DNA of 64,000 bases from Treponema sp. (GTDB taxonomy: Bacteria > Spirochaetota > Spirochaetia > Treponematales > Treponemataceae). Numbering within the stretch: the stretch's first letter is position 1; each line of letters begins with the position of its first letter. The notes under the pieces are model-generated. The model saw only the letters and a program-made list of their open reading frames with translations, did no database searches and was not told the DNA's origin. The position numbers and the translations under genes are program-made. The stretch lies in NCBI GenBank assembly GCA_022640795.1, contig JALCCK010000007.1, forward strand, positions 1 to 64,000, read 5' to 3'. This document shows, piece after piece, positions 33,588 through 41,568 of this stretch.

Positions 33588-34181
33588 TTATAGTGATTCA
33601 GCATCGTGAAGCAAATCACGATAATAACGAGGTTCTACAGCAGATTTTGGCAGCCCGCATCTGCCCAAAAGTATTTCGAGCTGCTCTCTGGCCGCTTCAA
33701 CGGATGCCGAATCATTTGCTGCGGACAGAATTTCTATTTCCAGAAAATCACCAAGCGGCGGGACCGTACATAATTCGAGGAGTGCTTTTCCTGCAGGCGT
33801 TGCAAATGTCCATGCGTCAACAAGTTTATGCTTTTTCAGACTTACATAAAAACCGGTATCCTGAAGAAGGGATTTTACCGGATCACTTTTTGAGAGCGTA
33901 CATTCTTTTTCATCGTTGACTTCGCAGACGGTTCCATTTTTTTTGATTATTTCTTTTCGTTTATAGGTCAGAACAACGTTTTTTGTTTCGTTGTCGGATT
34001 CCGGATTATGAATTTCCGTTCTGATTCTTACCGTTATATGCTGATTGGGTGCGTCCGGTTTATCCAGCGTCCAGTACCGGTCCGCTTTGTCGGTAAAACC
34101 GACGTATTGTGCAAATGAATTCAGTTTCCGGATCGTTTCCGATTTATCGGTTACGTGGGCTTTTAATTCGATTTCATACAT
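33588..34181 (-). CDS. CYTH-domain triphosphate-binding protein
   Basis: A 197-residue CYTH protein, the fold of class IV adenylate cyclases and thiamine or inorganic triphosphatases. The diagnostic ExExK reads YEIELKAHV at the very start, followed by DRYW, RIRTE, LTYKRKE, NDEKECTL, LVDAWTF and FLEIEIL, the charged strands that line the tunnel. The ATG at 34181 gives the canonical beginning; the ATG two codons earlier overlaps the promoter. Activity could be cAMP synthesis or triphosphate hydrolysis; sequence alone does not settle it. First gene of the operon with DUF975 and sppA. Confidence 0.8.
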   Translation of the reverse strand: MYEIELKAHVTDKSETIRKLNSFAQYVGFTDKADRYWTLDKPDAPNQHITVRIRTEIHNPESDNETKNVVLTYKRKEIIKKNGTVCEVNDEKECTLSKSDPVKSLLQDTGFYVSLKKHKLVDAWTFATPAGKALLELCTVPPLGDFLEIEILSAANDSASVEAAREQLEILLGRCGLPKSAVEPRYYRDLLHDAESL

Positions 34182-34188
34182 GCACATG

Positions 34189-34194
34189 AGTATA
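34189..34194 (-). promoter_or_regulatory. -10 element abutting the CYTH gene
   Basis: TATACT on the minus strand (34194-34189), seven bases before the ATG at 34181. The -35 position (17 bases upstream) reads TATGAA and is poor. No ribosome-binding site. Confidence 0.45.
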
Positions 34195-34245
34195 GTCTAT
34201 TTTATGACTTATTCATAGAGCAGGTCTTATTATTTTTCCTTGTTA

Positions 34246-34254
34246 TGCTATACT
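34246..34254 (+). promoter_or_regulatory. Extended -10 promoter abutting dus
   Basis: TGC followed by TATACT (34249-34254) is an extended -10 element. The ATG at 34261 comes six bases later with no Shine-Dalgarno sequence between. It is back-to-back with the CYTH promoter in an 80-base divergent gap. Confidence 0.55.
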
Positions 34255-34260
34255 GGCTGC

Positions 34261-35340
34261 ATGAAACTTATTTGTGCTCCTATGGCAACTTTAAGCCATG
34301 AGGCTTTTCGCTGTATACTGGAATATTTCGGCGGTTGTGATGAATATTATACTGAAATGATTAATGCAGGTTCTCTTCTGACACGAGGACCTTTTGAGAA
34401 GTATTACCTTTTGTCAGGTCCGGTACCGCAAAAAATTGTATGGCAGCTTACCGGAAAAAAGACTGAACAACTGGCTGCCGCGGCAGCGGTTGTTGCCGAA
34501 CAGGGCGGGGCGGGTGTTGATCTGAATATGGGATGTTCTGCTCCTGAAATTTATAGAAGCGGTGCCGGTATCGCGTGGATGTGCAAGCCGGTTGCGGAAA
34601 CCCGTGCCATGGTAGCTTCCGTCCGGAATTCTCTGGACCGGGCTGCAGGTAGCGATGCATCTGCGCTTCGATTGAGCGTCAAGTTACGCCTCGGTGATGA
34701 AAATTTTACCGAAAAAAGTTTTTTTGATTTTTGTGACATGCTTGTTGATGAAGGCGTTACACGGCTGACACTTCATCCCCGTACCCGGAAAGAAAAATAT
34801 CGCAGCCCGCCGCGCTGGGAATATGTCAGAAAATTGAGCGAGCATTTTGCGGGTAAAAATATTTCAGTTATCCTTAACGGTAATGTAACGGACAGTGTTT
34901 CTGCAGCGGCGGCATTATCTGTCTGTCCGAACGTTGATGGTATAATGATAGGACGGGCGGCTGTAAAAAAACCGTGGATTTTTGCAGAAATAAGAGAAGA
35001 GACAGGGCTGAAAAGTGATTCCGGGAACACTATTTCAGCCGGTCCGGACGGCATACGAAATAATATATTTATTGTCAGAAATGGCAATGGTGAAAAACAG
35101 ATAGATCTGCTGCAGATTGCCCTGTCGTATATTAATTTTGTTCAACAGTATCAGCCGGAAGAATTCTGGAAAACACGTCTGCAGCGCTTTTTTATGTACT
35201 ACTGTACAAACTTTTCCTTTGCCCATTACGCGCAGACCCAGATGCTTAATGCTCCCGATATCGAAAGTTCTGTTCAGCGAATTACCGATTATTTCAGAAA
35301 AGTTCCTGAAGACCGGTATCTGACTGCATCTTTTATGTAA
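34261..35340 (+). CDS. dus: tRNA-dihydrouridine synthase
   Basis: A 359-residue flavoenzyme that reduces uridines in tRNA D-loops. It opens with LICAPMATLSHEAFRC (FMN site), has GGAGVDLNMGCSAPEIYRSGAGIAW with the catalytic Cys of NMGCS (about residue 93), VKLRLG (about 140), TLHPRTRKEKY (about 166) and GIMIGRAAVKKPWIF (about 225-239). An insertion of about 20 residues (near 250-275) is unusual. The ATG at 34261 gives the canonical N-terminus, and six bases separate it from a TATACT box. The 3' end overlaps the convergent gene by eight bases. Confidence 0.88.
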   Translation: MKLICAPMATLSHEAFRCILEYFGGCDEYYTEMINAGSLLTRGPFEKYYLLSGPVPQKIVWQLTGKKTEQLAAAAAVVAEQGGAGVDLNMGCSAPEIYRSGAGIAWMCKPVAETRAMVASVRNSLDRAAGSDASALRLSVKLRLGDENFTEKSFFDFCDMLVDEGVTRLTLHPRTRKEKYRSPPRWEYVRKLSEHFAGKNISVILNGNVTDSVSAAAALSVCPNVDGIMIGRAAVKKPWIFAEIREETGLKSDSGNTISAGPDGIRNNIFIVRNGNGEKQIDLLQIALSYINFVQQYQPEEFWKTRLQRFFMYYCTNFSFAHYAQTQMLNAPDIESSVQRITDYFRKVPEDRYLTASFM

Positions 35341-35860
35341 CCGGTTTTGCTTTGCTGTTAAGCAGTTCCTGCAGAAGTGCTGCAGCGTCTCCGACAATTT
35401 CTTCACAGGGACGGGATTCATAGTAGGCTGCCGTTCTGGCGCTGCTTTGCGGATCCTCAACAAGATGTGTTACCGGAATCTGCTGTTTTTCTGCCAGCTC
35501 TGTCTGTCCCATCGGCGTCAGCCCCAGAAGTTCCCGGCAGACAAGCGTTCCGTGTTTCTCACGGAATTGTGCCGCGAATTCCTGTCCGTCATTATAGGAC
35601 CGGGTTTTTGCGCCGGCATCTGCCGTATCGGACGAGCCCTCTGCAAGACCCAGTGCCATAAGCGCTCCGCTTACTCCCCCGCAGGTTTCACGCATACGGC
35701 TCATCCCTGCACCGAGCGGTTGCGCCATACGCATTCCTGTGTCAAAATCGAGCCCGAGTTCGCTGCAAAAAGCGCCGAACGTTGATTGCGCACAGTTGTA
35801 ACCTGCATGGAATAATTCCATGGCTTTTCTGCGCGCTTCTTCTGGAGAACGTCGCTGCAT
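35333..35860 (-). CDS. C_GCAxxG_C_C family redox protein
   Basis: A 175-residue protein with the cysteine pattern that names this family: GYNCAQS (about residues 20-26), ETCGGVSGALMALGL (about 58-72), a Cys in LVCRELLG and another in RPCEEIVGDAA. The family is thought to be redox-active or to bind a metal, with no established reaction. Its ATG overlaps the mrp stop codon (TAATG), so it should be translated with Mrp. It is the distal gene of the pair. Confidence 0.82.
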   Translation of the reverse strand: MQRRSPEEARRKAMELFHAGYNCAQSTFGAFCSELGLDFDTGMRMAQPLGAGMSRMRETCGGVSGALMALGLAEGSSDTADAGAKTRSYNDGQEFAAQFREKHGTLVCRELLGLTPMGQTELAEKQQIPVTHLVEDPQSSARTAAYYESRPCEEIVGDAAALLQELLNSKAKPVT

Positions 35861-36687
35861 TAAAGTTTCTCTATAACTTCTACTGCCGCGTCTATGTATC
35901 CTTCATCAATGCTTTCTATATCACCTGCGTCGACCGCTTTCGACATTGATTCTTCGATAGGAATGCGGGCAAGAACCGGGAGAGCATATACTTTCGCAAC
36001 ATTTTCAATGTTGCTTTCACCGAAGATTTTTATTTTTTTTCCGCAGTCCGGGCATTTTACATAGCTCATATTTTCGACAAGACCGATGATTGGGATATTC
36101 ATGGTTTTTGCCATATTGACTGCCTTTTCAACGATAACACGAACGAGCTGCTGCGGAGATGAAACTACTATAATACCGTCTACCGGAAGAGACTGAAATA
36201 CTGTCAGCGGAACGTCGCCTGTTCCCGGGGGCATGTCGACAAACATGAAATCGACATTATCCCACATGACATCCGTCCAGAATTGTTTTACTGCACCTGC
36301 AATGATAGGGCCGCGCCAGATAACAGGATCGTTTTCATGTTCCAGCAGAAAGTTCATCGACATCAGCTGGATGCCTTTATCTGTCGTGACCGGATTGATC
36401 GTTTGATCATTTCCGGTTGCCTTTTCATCGACGACACCGAACATGGAAGGAATGGAGGGGCCCGTAATATCAGCGTCAAGAATAGCGGTCCGATATCCTT
36501 TTTTATTCATTTTTGAAGCAAGAAGGCCTGTTACAAGCGACTTTCCGACTCCTCCCTTACCGCTTACAATTCCGATTACTTTTTTTACGGTACTACCCTC
36601 ATGAAGGTTAACATGAAAGTCGCGGGATTTACATTCTTCGCTGCAGCTGCTGCAGTTATGATCACAGTTTTCTGACTTATCTGCCAT
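35860..36687 (-). CDS. mrp: Mrp/ApbC-type iron-sulfur cluster carrier ATPase
   Basis: A 275-residue P-loop ATPase that assembles or carries 4Fe-4S clusters. A short N-terminal Cys motif (C-x3-C-x2-C-x3-C at residues 8-19) resembles the ferredoxin-like site of the Nbp35 branch. Then come the deviant Walker A SGKGGVGKS (about 42-50), LDADITGPSIPSMFGV, FVDMPPGTGDVPLTV and VENMSYVKCPDCGKK with the CxxC cluster ligand pair. The ATG at 36687 has AGGAG eight to nine bases upstream; the 57 upstream codons are not protein-like. Coupled to the downstream C_GCAxxG gene. Confidence 0.88.
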   Translation of the reverse strand: MADKSENCDHNCSSCSEECKSRDFHVNLHEGSTVKKVIGIVSGKGGVGKSLVTGLLASKMNKKGYRTAILDADITGPSIPSMFGVVDEKATGNDQTINPVTTDKGIQLMSMNFLLEHENDPVIWRGPIIAGAVKQFWTDVMWDNVDFMFVDMPPGTGDVPLTVFQSLPVDGIIVVSSPQQLVRVIVEKAVNMAKTMNIPIIGLVENMSYVKCPDCGKKIKIFGESNIENVAKVYALPVLARIPIEESMSKAVDAGDIESIDEGYIDAAVEVIEKL

Positions 36688-36815
36688 ATCTGGTACTCCT
36701 ATAAAATCAAGCGGAGTTGCATCGTCTTGTTTAACGAAAGATCCACTGAATAGTTTAAAGACTAATTCTTTAGTACTAATATACGGAAAAAAACGTTCAC
36801 CGTCAACGCACTGTA

Positions 36816-37538
36816 TTAAATCATTGCCTCGCTGAAAACAGCAGGACTGCCTTCCCACTGCTTTTTTCCTTTTTCCATAAGCAGTATGCGGTCACTTACA
36901 GCTTTAGCTTCATCTATGTCGTGTGTAACCATTATTCCCGTAAAACTGATTTGTTTCTGAAGGTTTCGGATTTCGGCTGCAAGTTTTTTGCGAAGCGGGG
37001 CATCCAGTGCTGAAAGCGGTTCATCAAAGAGAACGAGGTCCGGATGGACGATGAGTGTTCGTGCCAGGGAAACACGTTGTTTTTCTCCGCCGCTGAGTGT
37101 CTGCGGATAACGGCTTCCAAAACCTGCAAGCCCGAATTGCTCAAGGAATTTATTTGCAGCAATTCTGCTTTCCTGTTTCTTCATCCCTGCGCACCGGAGC
37201 CCGTAAGCTACGTTATCATCGATTCGCAGATGGTCGAAAAGTGCATTATTCTGGAAAACCATTCCGATTCCCCTTTTTCCGGGGGCGGTTTGCGTGATAT
37301 CTTTAGCGGCAAGGATGATTTTCGGTTCCTCATCTGTACCGGAACTGCGCTCATGACGTTCCGGTCTTTTGCTGAAAGATTCGAGTCCGGCTATCAGCCG
37401 TAAAACAGTGGATTTTCCGCAGCCGCTTGGTCCGACAATTGTTGTCATTGTTCCTTTTTGAGCGGTCATGGAGAAATCTACCGTAACGGAATCCCATTTC
37501 TTATACAGATTACTGGCTGAAAAATATGGTTCATTCAT
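36816..37538 (-). CDS. thiQ: Thiamine ABC transporter ATPase ThiQ
   Basis: A 240-residue ATPase with Walker A GPSGCGKSTVL, LSGGEKQRVSLARTL, LFDEPLSALD and MVTHDIDEA. An insertion of about 20 residues (SFSKRPERHERSSG) lies after Walker A. It overlaps thiP by eight bases and belongs to the operon that begins at the TPP riboswitch, which is the reason for naming it ThiQ rather than a generic iron or sulfate ATPase. Confidence 0.82.
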   Translation of the reverse strand: MNEPYFSASNLYKKWDSVTVDFSMTAQKGTMTTIVGPSGCGKSTVLRLIAGLESFSKRPERHERSSGTDEEPKIILAAKDITQTAPGKRGIGMVFQNNALFDHLRIDDNVAYGLRCAGMKKQESRIAANKFLEQFGLAGFGSRYPQTLSGGEKQRVSLARTLIVHPDLVLFDEPLSALDAPLRKKLAAEIRNLQKQISFTGIMVTHDIDEAKAVSDRILLMEKGKKQWEGSPAVFSEAMI

Positions 37539-39276
37539 TGACGGTTCCCTTTTCCGATTTTAATTTTCCGGCTATAGTAAATACCATAATACAGAGCAGT
37601 CCGAGCAGTGCCCCGCTGGCGCATGATTGCGTGAATTTGTATGAACCGGCGAGCCGGTACGTGTAAAGCGACAGTGTATCAAAATCAGGTATTGCAAGGA
37701 CAAGCGGAAGCGTCGTATCTCCACAGCTTATTGCGAAAGCAAATCCGAATGCGCTGAGCAGCGTGCGCCGTGAAACAGGCAGATAAACATGATAAATAAT
37801 ATCGAATGAATTTGAAGATAACAGGCGTGCAGCATCATCTGTTTCCAGTGGAAGCCGGTTCAGTGAAGGATAAATCTGTCTGAAGGCGAGCGGCCAGTTA
37901 AGTGTCGTCTGGGCTATGACCAGGGCGATTGGAGTTCCTCTCGATATGAGCATCGTTATGCCGAAGCCCATGACAATTGATGATACAGCCATGGGAAGTA
38001 CCGGAATTGTTCGCAGAAATAAATTTTGACCGTTCGGGTCGGACTGTCGCAGAATACAGGAATACGTGAAAGCTGTCGCAGCAGATAGAAAACCTGTCGC
38101 TGAAGCAATCCCGATCGTATGCAGCAATGCTGTCTGAAAGCCGTGACTGGCGATCAGCTGGTAAAATAGAGAAAAGGTAAATGTTCCGTTGTACCCTCGG
38201 CTGTGCGGGAAAAAACCGGCGAGAATAATACCTGCAAAAGGTGCAAGAAAAAAGAGCAGAATGATGCTGAAAAGAAAAAAAGCACAGAGTTTTTCTACTG
38301 CAGCGTGAACCGCAGGACGCTTTTGAATTTGTGCTGGTTTGTGGGCGCGGAATAACGTTTTCTGCGTCTGGCCTATACGGGGCTGATTCTTTTTTTCTGC
38401 GGAAAATAGTATACCACGATTTTTAGCAGATCGCTGTTCCATCATGCTGTACAGCACGACAATTCCGAACGCGCACAGGGTTTCAAAAAGAGCGAGTGAT
38501 GCTGCTTCGTGAAAATTCAGAGTAACCCGTGCTGCCTGATATATTTCAACTTCCAGCGTTGAACAGCCGACGGCACCAAAAAGCAGTACTATCATAAAAC
38601 TGAAAAAACAGTAGAGAAAAACAGGGATGGCGGCAGAGATGATTGCAGGTAGAATTTGGTAAAACGTGATCGTCCGGAAAATTCTGATTTCACCTGCACC
38701 CAGTAATCGGGCTGCATCTGATTGATCCGGTGGAATTCGTTCCCACGTATCATTCACGGTATTCATGACAAGCGGAAAGTTGTAAAAACCTTCTGCAATA
38801 ATTATTCCCCAGAACGAATAGAGAAATTTGAGTGGGGAAGTTTTCAGTCTGAACAGCCACTGGAGCAGTTTATTTGCGACGCCATTTATTCCGAAGAAGC
38901 TGACAAACCCCAGGGCAACAATAAGAGCGGGAATGCAGAAGGGAATAGCCGACAACGAAAGCAGAAATTTCCTGCCGAAGAAGTTCCTTCTGGACGTAAA
39001 AAAAGCAGTCGGAATTCCTACGGCAAGCGCGATTACGGTTGCTCCGAAAGCTACCTTAAAGGTAAATAACGCAGTTTGAACTACGTGTGCCGTAAGAATT
39101 GCGGAAAATCCTGCTGTACCGTCGGTCCAGAGCGGAGAAAAGGCTGCCTTCAGCGGCAGCAGGAAAGCGATGCAGACCAGAACAAAGAGGCAAAGTACGA
39201 TGAGCACGGGTAAGCCCATAACCAGCTGTCGTAATTTCATATGCTGAGAGAATCCTGTCTGATTGCTGCCGGTCAT
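37531..39276 (-). CDS. thiP: Thiamine ABC transporter permease ThiP
   Basis: A 581-residue fused permease with two halves of about six helices. The first contact loop is DAARLLGAGEIRIFRTITFYQILPAI (about 182-207), the second DDAARLLSSNSFDIIYHVYLPVSRR (about 483-507). A polar linker (about 290-330) joins the halves. ThiP is typically such a duplicated protein. Adjacent thiB and the riboswitch support thiamine or its phosphates as substrate. Confidence 0.83.
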   Translation of the reverse strand: MTGSNQTGFSQHMKLRQLVMGLPVLIVLCLFVLVCIAFLLPLKAAFSPLWTDGTAGFSAILTAHVVQTALFTFKVAFGATVIALAVGIPTAFFTSRRNFFGRKFLLSLSAIPFCIPALIVALGFVSFFGINGVANKLLQWLFRLKTSPLKFLYSFWGIIIAEGFYNFPLVMNTVNDTWERIPPDQSDAARLLGAGEIRIFRTITFYQILPAIISAAIPVFLYCFFSFMIVLLFGAVGCSTLEVEIYQAARVTLNFHEAASLALFETLCAFGIVVLYSMMEQRSAKNRGILFSAEKKNQPRIGQTQKTLFRAHKPAQIQKRPAVHAAVEKLCAFFLFSIILLFFLAPFAGIILAGFFPHSRGYNGTFTFSLFYQLIASHGFQTALLHTIGIASATGFLSAATAFTYSCILRQSDPNGQNLFLRTIPVLPMAVSSIVMGFGITMLISRGTPIALVIAQTTLNWPLAFRQIYPSLNRLPLETDDAARLLSSNSFDIIYHVYLPVSRRTLLSAFGFAFAISCGDTTLPLVLAIPDFDTLSLYTYRLAGSYKFTQSCASGALLGLLCIMVFTIAGKLKSEKGTVNE

Positions 39277-39281
39277 ACAGT

Positions 39282-40325
39282 TTATTGTCCGAGAATCTGC
39301 ATGATTTTCGGAACCGCCTTTTCAAGCGCAGCAGGTTCTGCGGATACTGTTTTTTGAGGAATTGGTGCTCCTTTTATATAGCATTCCGGAAGTTTGATAT
39401 TTTTGCTGGCAGGATACATCCACTGTGTCAGCGGGATCGTATTCTGTGCTTCATCACTGATAAGGAAGTCCATGAAAGCTTTTGCCCCTTTTAAATTTAT
39501 TGCGCCGTTTGTAATCCCTGCTCCTTCGACCTGTTCCGAATGGCCTTCGCTAAAGATAAGCGCCTTATACCGGTCTGTTTTGTCATATTCAATGTGATAG
39601 GCAGGACTTGTTGTGTAACTGATGACAAGAGGGGCTTCTCCATCGGTAAAAAGACCGTATCCGGCACTCCACCCGGGTGCCATTGTCAGAATGGAGGGTT
39701 TCAGTGCTTTCCAGTAGTTTTCATACTTAGTGCCGAATATACCAAGCGTCCATGCCGCAAATCCGAGCCCCGGCGTACTTGTCCGCGGGTCCATAAGAAT
39801 GAGTTTTTTTGCATATTCCGGCTTGGTAAGATCTTCGAGGCTTTCGGGTGCAGGAATATTGGACTGTGTATCATAGATGATGGCGAAATGACTGTAATCA
39901 TACGGAGTCAGAAGGTAATCGTTGCCAAGAGCTTTCTGAAGGTTTGCCGGTATTATTTCTTCCGCATGAGCCGGTTTATAATCCTGCAGAAGCTTTTCGG
40001 AACGGGCTTTTGCTACAAGGTTATTGTCGAGACCGAGGAGAATATCGGACTGCGGATGCGCTTTTTCGAGCAGTGCTTTTGAAAGAATTTGTGCACCGTC
40101 ACCGCAATTGATAAACGTGATTTTTAATCCTGTTTTTCCCTGAAATTTTCTTGCAATTTCAGGACCTGGACCCCATTCCCCCATGAATGAATCATAGGTG
40201 TAAACAACGACTTCTCCAGCACGTTCTGCATCTGCGGCTGCATCTTTTGCACCGCCGGCAGTAAGCGGCTGCGAGAGAAATAAAATTGTACTGAATATAA
40301 AAAGGCTGGAAATAATTTTTTTCAT
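39282..40325 (-). CDS. thiB: Thiamine-binding periplasmic protein ThiB
   Basis: A 347-residue exported binding protein with a signal peptide (about 1-23). VVVYTYDSFMGEWGPGPEIARKF is the ThiB/TbpA opening (E. coli ThiB has a similar YDSF), and YLLTPYDYSHFAIIYD and LVISYTTSPAYHIEY are pocket segments. It should bind thiamine or its phosphates. First gene of thiB-thiP-thiQ. The Shine-Dalgarno GGAGG (40335-40331) lies five bases before the ATG and inside the TPP aptamer. Confidence 0.88.
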   Translation of the reverse strand: MKKIISSLFIFSTILFLSQPLTAGGAKDAAADAERAGEVVVYTYDSFMGEWGPGPEIARKFQGKTGLKITFINCGDGAQILSKALLEKAHPQSDILLGLDNNLVAKARSEKLLQDYKPAHAEEIIPANLQKALGNDYLLTPYDYSHFAIIYDTQSNIPAPESLEDLTKPEYAKKLILMDPRTSTPGLGFAAWTLGIFGTKYENYWKALKPSILTMAPGWSAGYGLFTDGEAPLVISYTTSPAYHIEYDKTDRYKALIFSEGHSEQVEGAGITNGAINLKGAKAFMDFLISDEAQNTIPLTQWMYPASKNIKLPECYIKGAPIPQKTVSAEPAALEKAVPKIMQILGQ

Positions 40326-40328
40326 ACC

Positions 40329-40430
40329 TTCCTCCGCCGGTATTATCCGGATCAGGTTGGAGCATCATGCGATGCTCTGCGGGTGTAATCTCAGCATGCG
40401 GCCGAAAGGGCTTTGCATGCACCCCGGTTA
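40329..40430 (-). promoter_or_regulatory. TPP riboswitch (THI element)
   Basis: Read on the minus strand, the conserved parts of the thiamine-pyrophosphate aptamer appear in order: GGGGTGC, CTGAGA, ACACCCGCAGAG, the helix GAGCATC/GATGCTC, then CAACCTGATCCGGATAATAC, and CGGCGGAGGAA. The last block holds the ribosome-binding site of thiB, so ligand binding would hide it; translational repression is the likely mode. Transcription should start at about 40431, at the edge of the aptamer. No separate terminator is seen. Confidence 0.95.
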
Positions 40431-40437
40431 TACTCAT

Positions 40438-40466
40438 AGTATAGTCGTAAATTATATGCTGGTCAA
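40438..40466 (-). promoter_or_regulatory. Promoter of the thiBPQ operon
   Basis: TTGACC (40466-40461), 17 bases, TATACT (40443-40438) on the minus strand. It places the start of transcription at the 5' edge of the TPP aptamer. Confidence 0.75.
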
Positions 40467-40533
40467 TAAACGAGTTGGTACGAAATCTGGAACCCGGATT
40501 CCGGTGTTTCAGATTACCGGAAGATTTTACAGT

Positions 40534-40574
40534 ACTTGTTTGAAACCATCCGAAAACTTGTTTGAAACCATCCG
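40534..40574 (+). repeat. 19-base tandem direct repeat
   Basis: ACTTGTTTGAAACCATCCG occurs at 40534-40552 and again at 40556-40574, separated by three bases. A diverged copy (ACTTATTTGAAAACTCCCG) lies at 40600-40618. Purpose unknown. Confidence 0.75.
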
Positions 40575-40879
40575 CAGTCTGCCGTGAGAACAAAACAAGA
40601 CTTATTTGAAAACTCCCGTACGTTGCCGTGATTCCTGCGGCAGTATTACCGCGAAAGTCTTCGTAAGCTTCTGTGACTCTCACGACAGTACTGCCGTGAG
40701 TTTCCTGCCTTACTTGGAACAGTTTCCTGGTAGTACTACGAAGATTCTAAAAGAAGTACATACAGGTCTTTACGATCATATAACAAATACTCTCAAAACA
40801 GTACTGTCTCCGTTGCAATCGATACCGCACTTTACTAAATCAAAGATATTACCGATAATACGTAAAGATGTATGGATCA

Positions 40880-40907
40880 CTTGCAAAAGTTAACAGACTT
40901 TTGCAAG
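40880..40907 (+). promoter_or_regulatory. Perfect 11-base inverted repeat upstream of an envelope protein gene
   Basis: CTTGCAAAAGT (40880-40890) and ACTTTTGCAAG (40897-40907) with a six-base gap. It lies 36 bases before the ATG at 40943. No T run follows, so it is more likely an operator or a leader hairpin than a terminator. Confidence 0.5.
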
Positions 40908-40942
40908 CGGTTCGTGTATATATGATTTTTACTGGAGGCTCT

Positions 40943-41527
40943 ATGAAATTACGGGCAGTTTGTGCCGGCGTTGTTTTTCTTGCAGCAACTGCAGTCGCTG
41001 CAGCTGATTCTGTTGTGGGATTTCATGCAGGGATAGGTTCCGGTTATATTTTTTATGGTGATACGGATGTCAGAAACCGTATTTCCGATATGAATGGAAG
41101 TTCTTTCAGCAGGTTTATCATAGCGGGAGATTTCGGCGCTGATATAAAGCTCGCCGACAGCTTTTTTTTCGTTACTGGCGGGGAGGTCACGGCGGATCTT
41201 TTCTGGAACGGAAGCGAACATTGTAATTATCTTGACTACGCGCTGCTGAACGGTCTGAAAATATACACGGGTATCGGCGGTCTTGCCGTTTCTGCTGATT
41301 ATGCTGTCGGCCGTCGTACGGATTTTGTAAAAACCGGTACGGAAGACGAAGTAATATCCAGTACCGGCTGGGGGAACGGATTCCAGTTTGAAGTTGACTA
41401 TGATTTAAGTTACGGTACCGGAGGCTGGGCTCCGGTGTTCGGTGCCTACTGGCGGTATATGCCGCGGGGCGGTTCCGCCGATAATATCGTTTCTGTTTTT
41501 GTACGGTTGCAGTTCGGCGGTAAATAA
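40943..41527 (+). CDS. Small outer-membrane-type beta-barrel protein
   Basis: A 194-residue exported protein. The signal peptide (about 1-20) ends in AAA. The mature part is rich in glycine, tyrosine and alternating hydrophobic strands (GFHAGIGSGYIFYGD, FVTGGEVTADLFW, GLAVSADYAVGRRTDF, FQFEVDYDLSYGTGG) and ends in VSVFVRLQFGGK, suggesting an eight-stranded barrel such as the OmpW-like or DUF2715 proteins of treponemes. GGAGG lies five bases before the ATG. The frame upstream of 40943 is not used. Ligand or pore role unknown. Confidence 0.7.
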   Translation: MKLRAVCAGVVFLAATAVAAADSVVGFHAGIGSGYIFYGDTDVRNRISDMNGSSFSRFIIAGDFGADIKLADSFFFVTGGEVTADLFWNGSEHCNYLDYALLNGLKIYTGIGGLAVSADYAVGRRTDFVKTGTEDEVISSTGWGNGFQFEVDYDLSYGTGGWAPVFGAYWRYMPRGGSADNIVSVFVRLQFGGK

Positions 41528-41560
41528 AAAAGGCTGTCCCACCACGGGGACAGCCTTTTT
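41526..41560. terminator. Bidirectional intrinsic terminator
   Basis: AAAAAGGCTGTCCC and GGGGACAGCCTTTTT form a long GC-rich stem with a short loop, with A and T runs on both sides. It serves the barrel gene on the plus strand and rny on the minus strand. Confidence 0.88.
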
Positions 41561-41568
41561 ATGTAAAA

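Larger units (their letters stand above)
40467..40942. other. 476-base repeat-containing spacer
   Basis: No gene was recognised. It contains a 19-base tandem direct repeat (40534-40574), a degenerate third copy near 40600-40618, a 22-base near-palindrome (40679-40700), a 10-base palindrome at 40730-40739, another at 40798-40807, and an 11-base inverted repeat at 40880-40907. AGTACT occurs four times (40531, 40688, 40732, 40800). Open frames crossing the region look random. Confidence 0.5.

Noticed and set aside
36688-36858. A 57-residue extension of Mrp
   Set aside because: It overlaps the end of thiQ in another frame, and a good ribosome site stands before the ATG at 36687.
40606-40893. A 95-codon frame in the thiB/barrel spacer
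   Set aside because: It crosses repeats and palindromes, has no ribosome site and a random composition.
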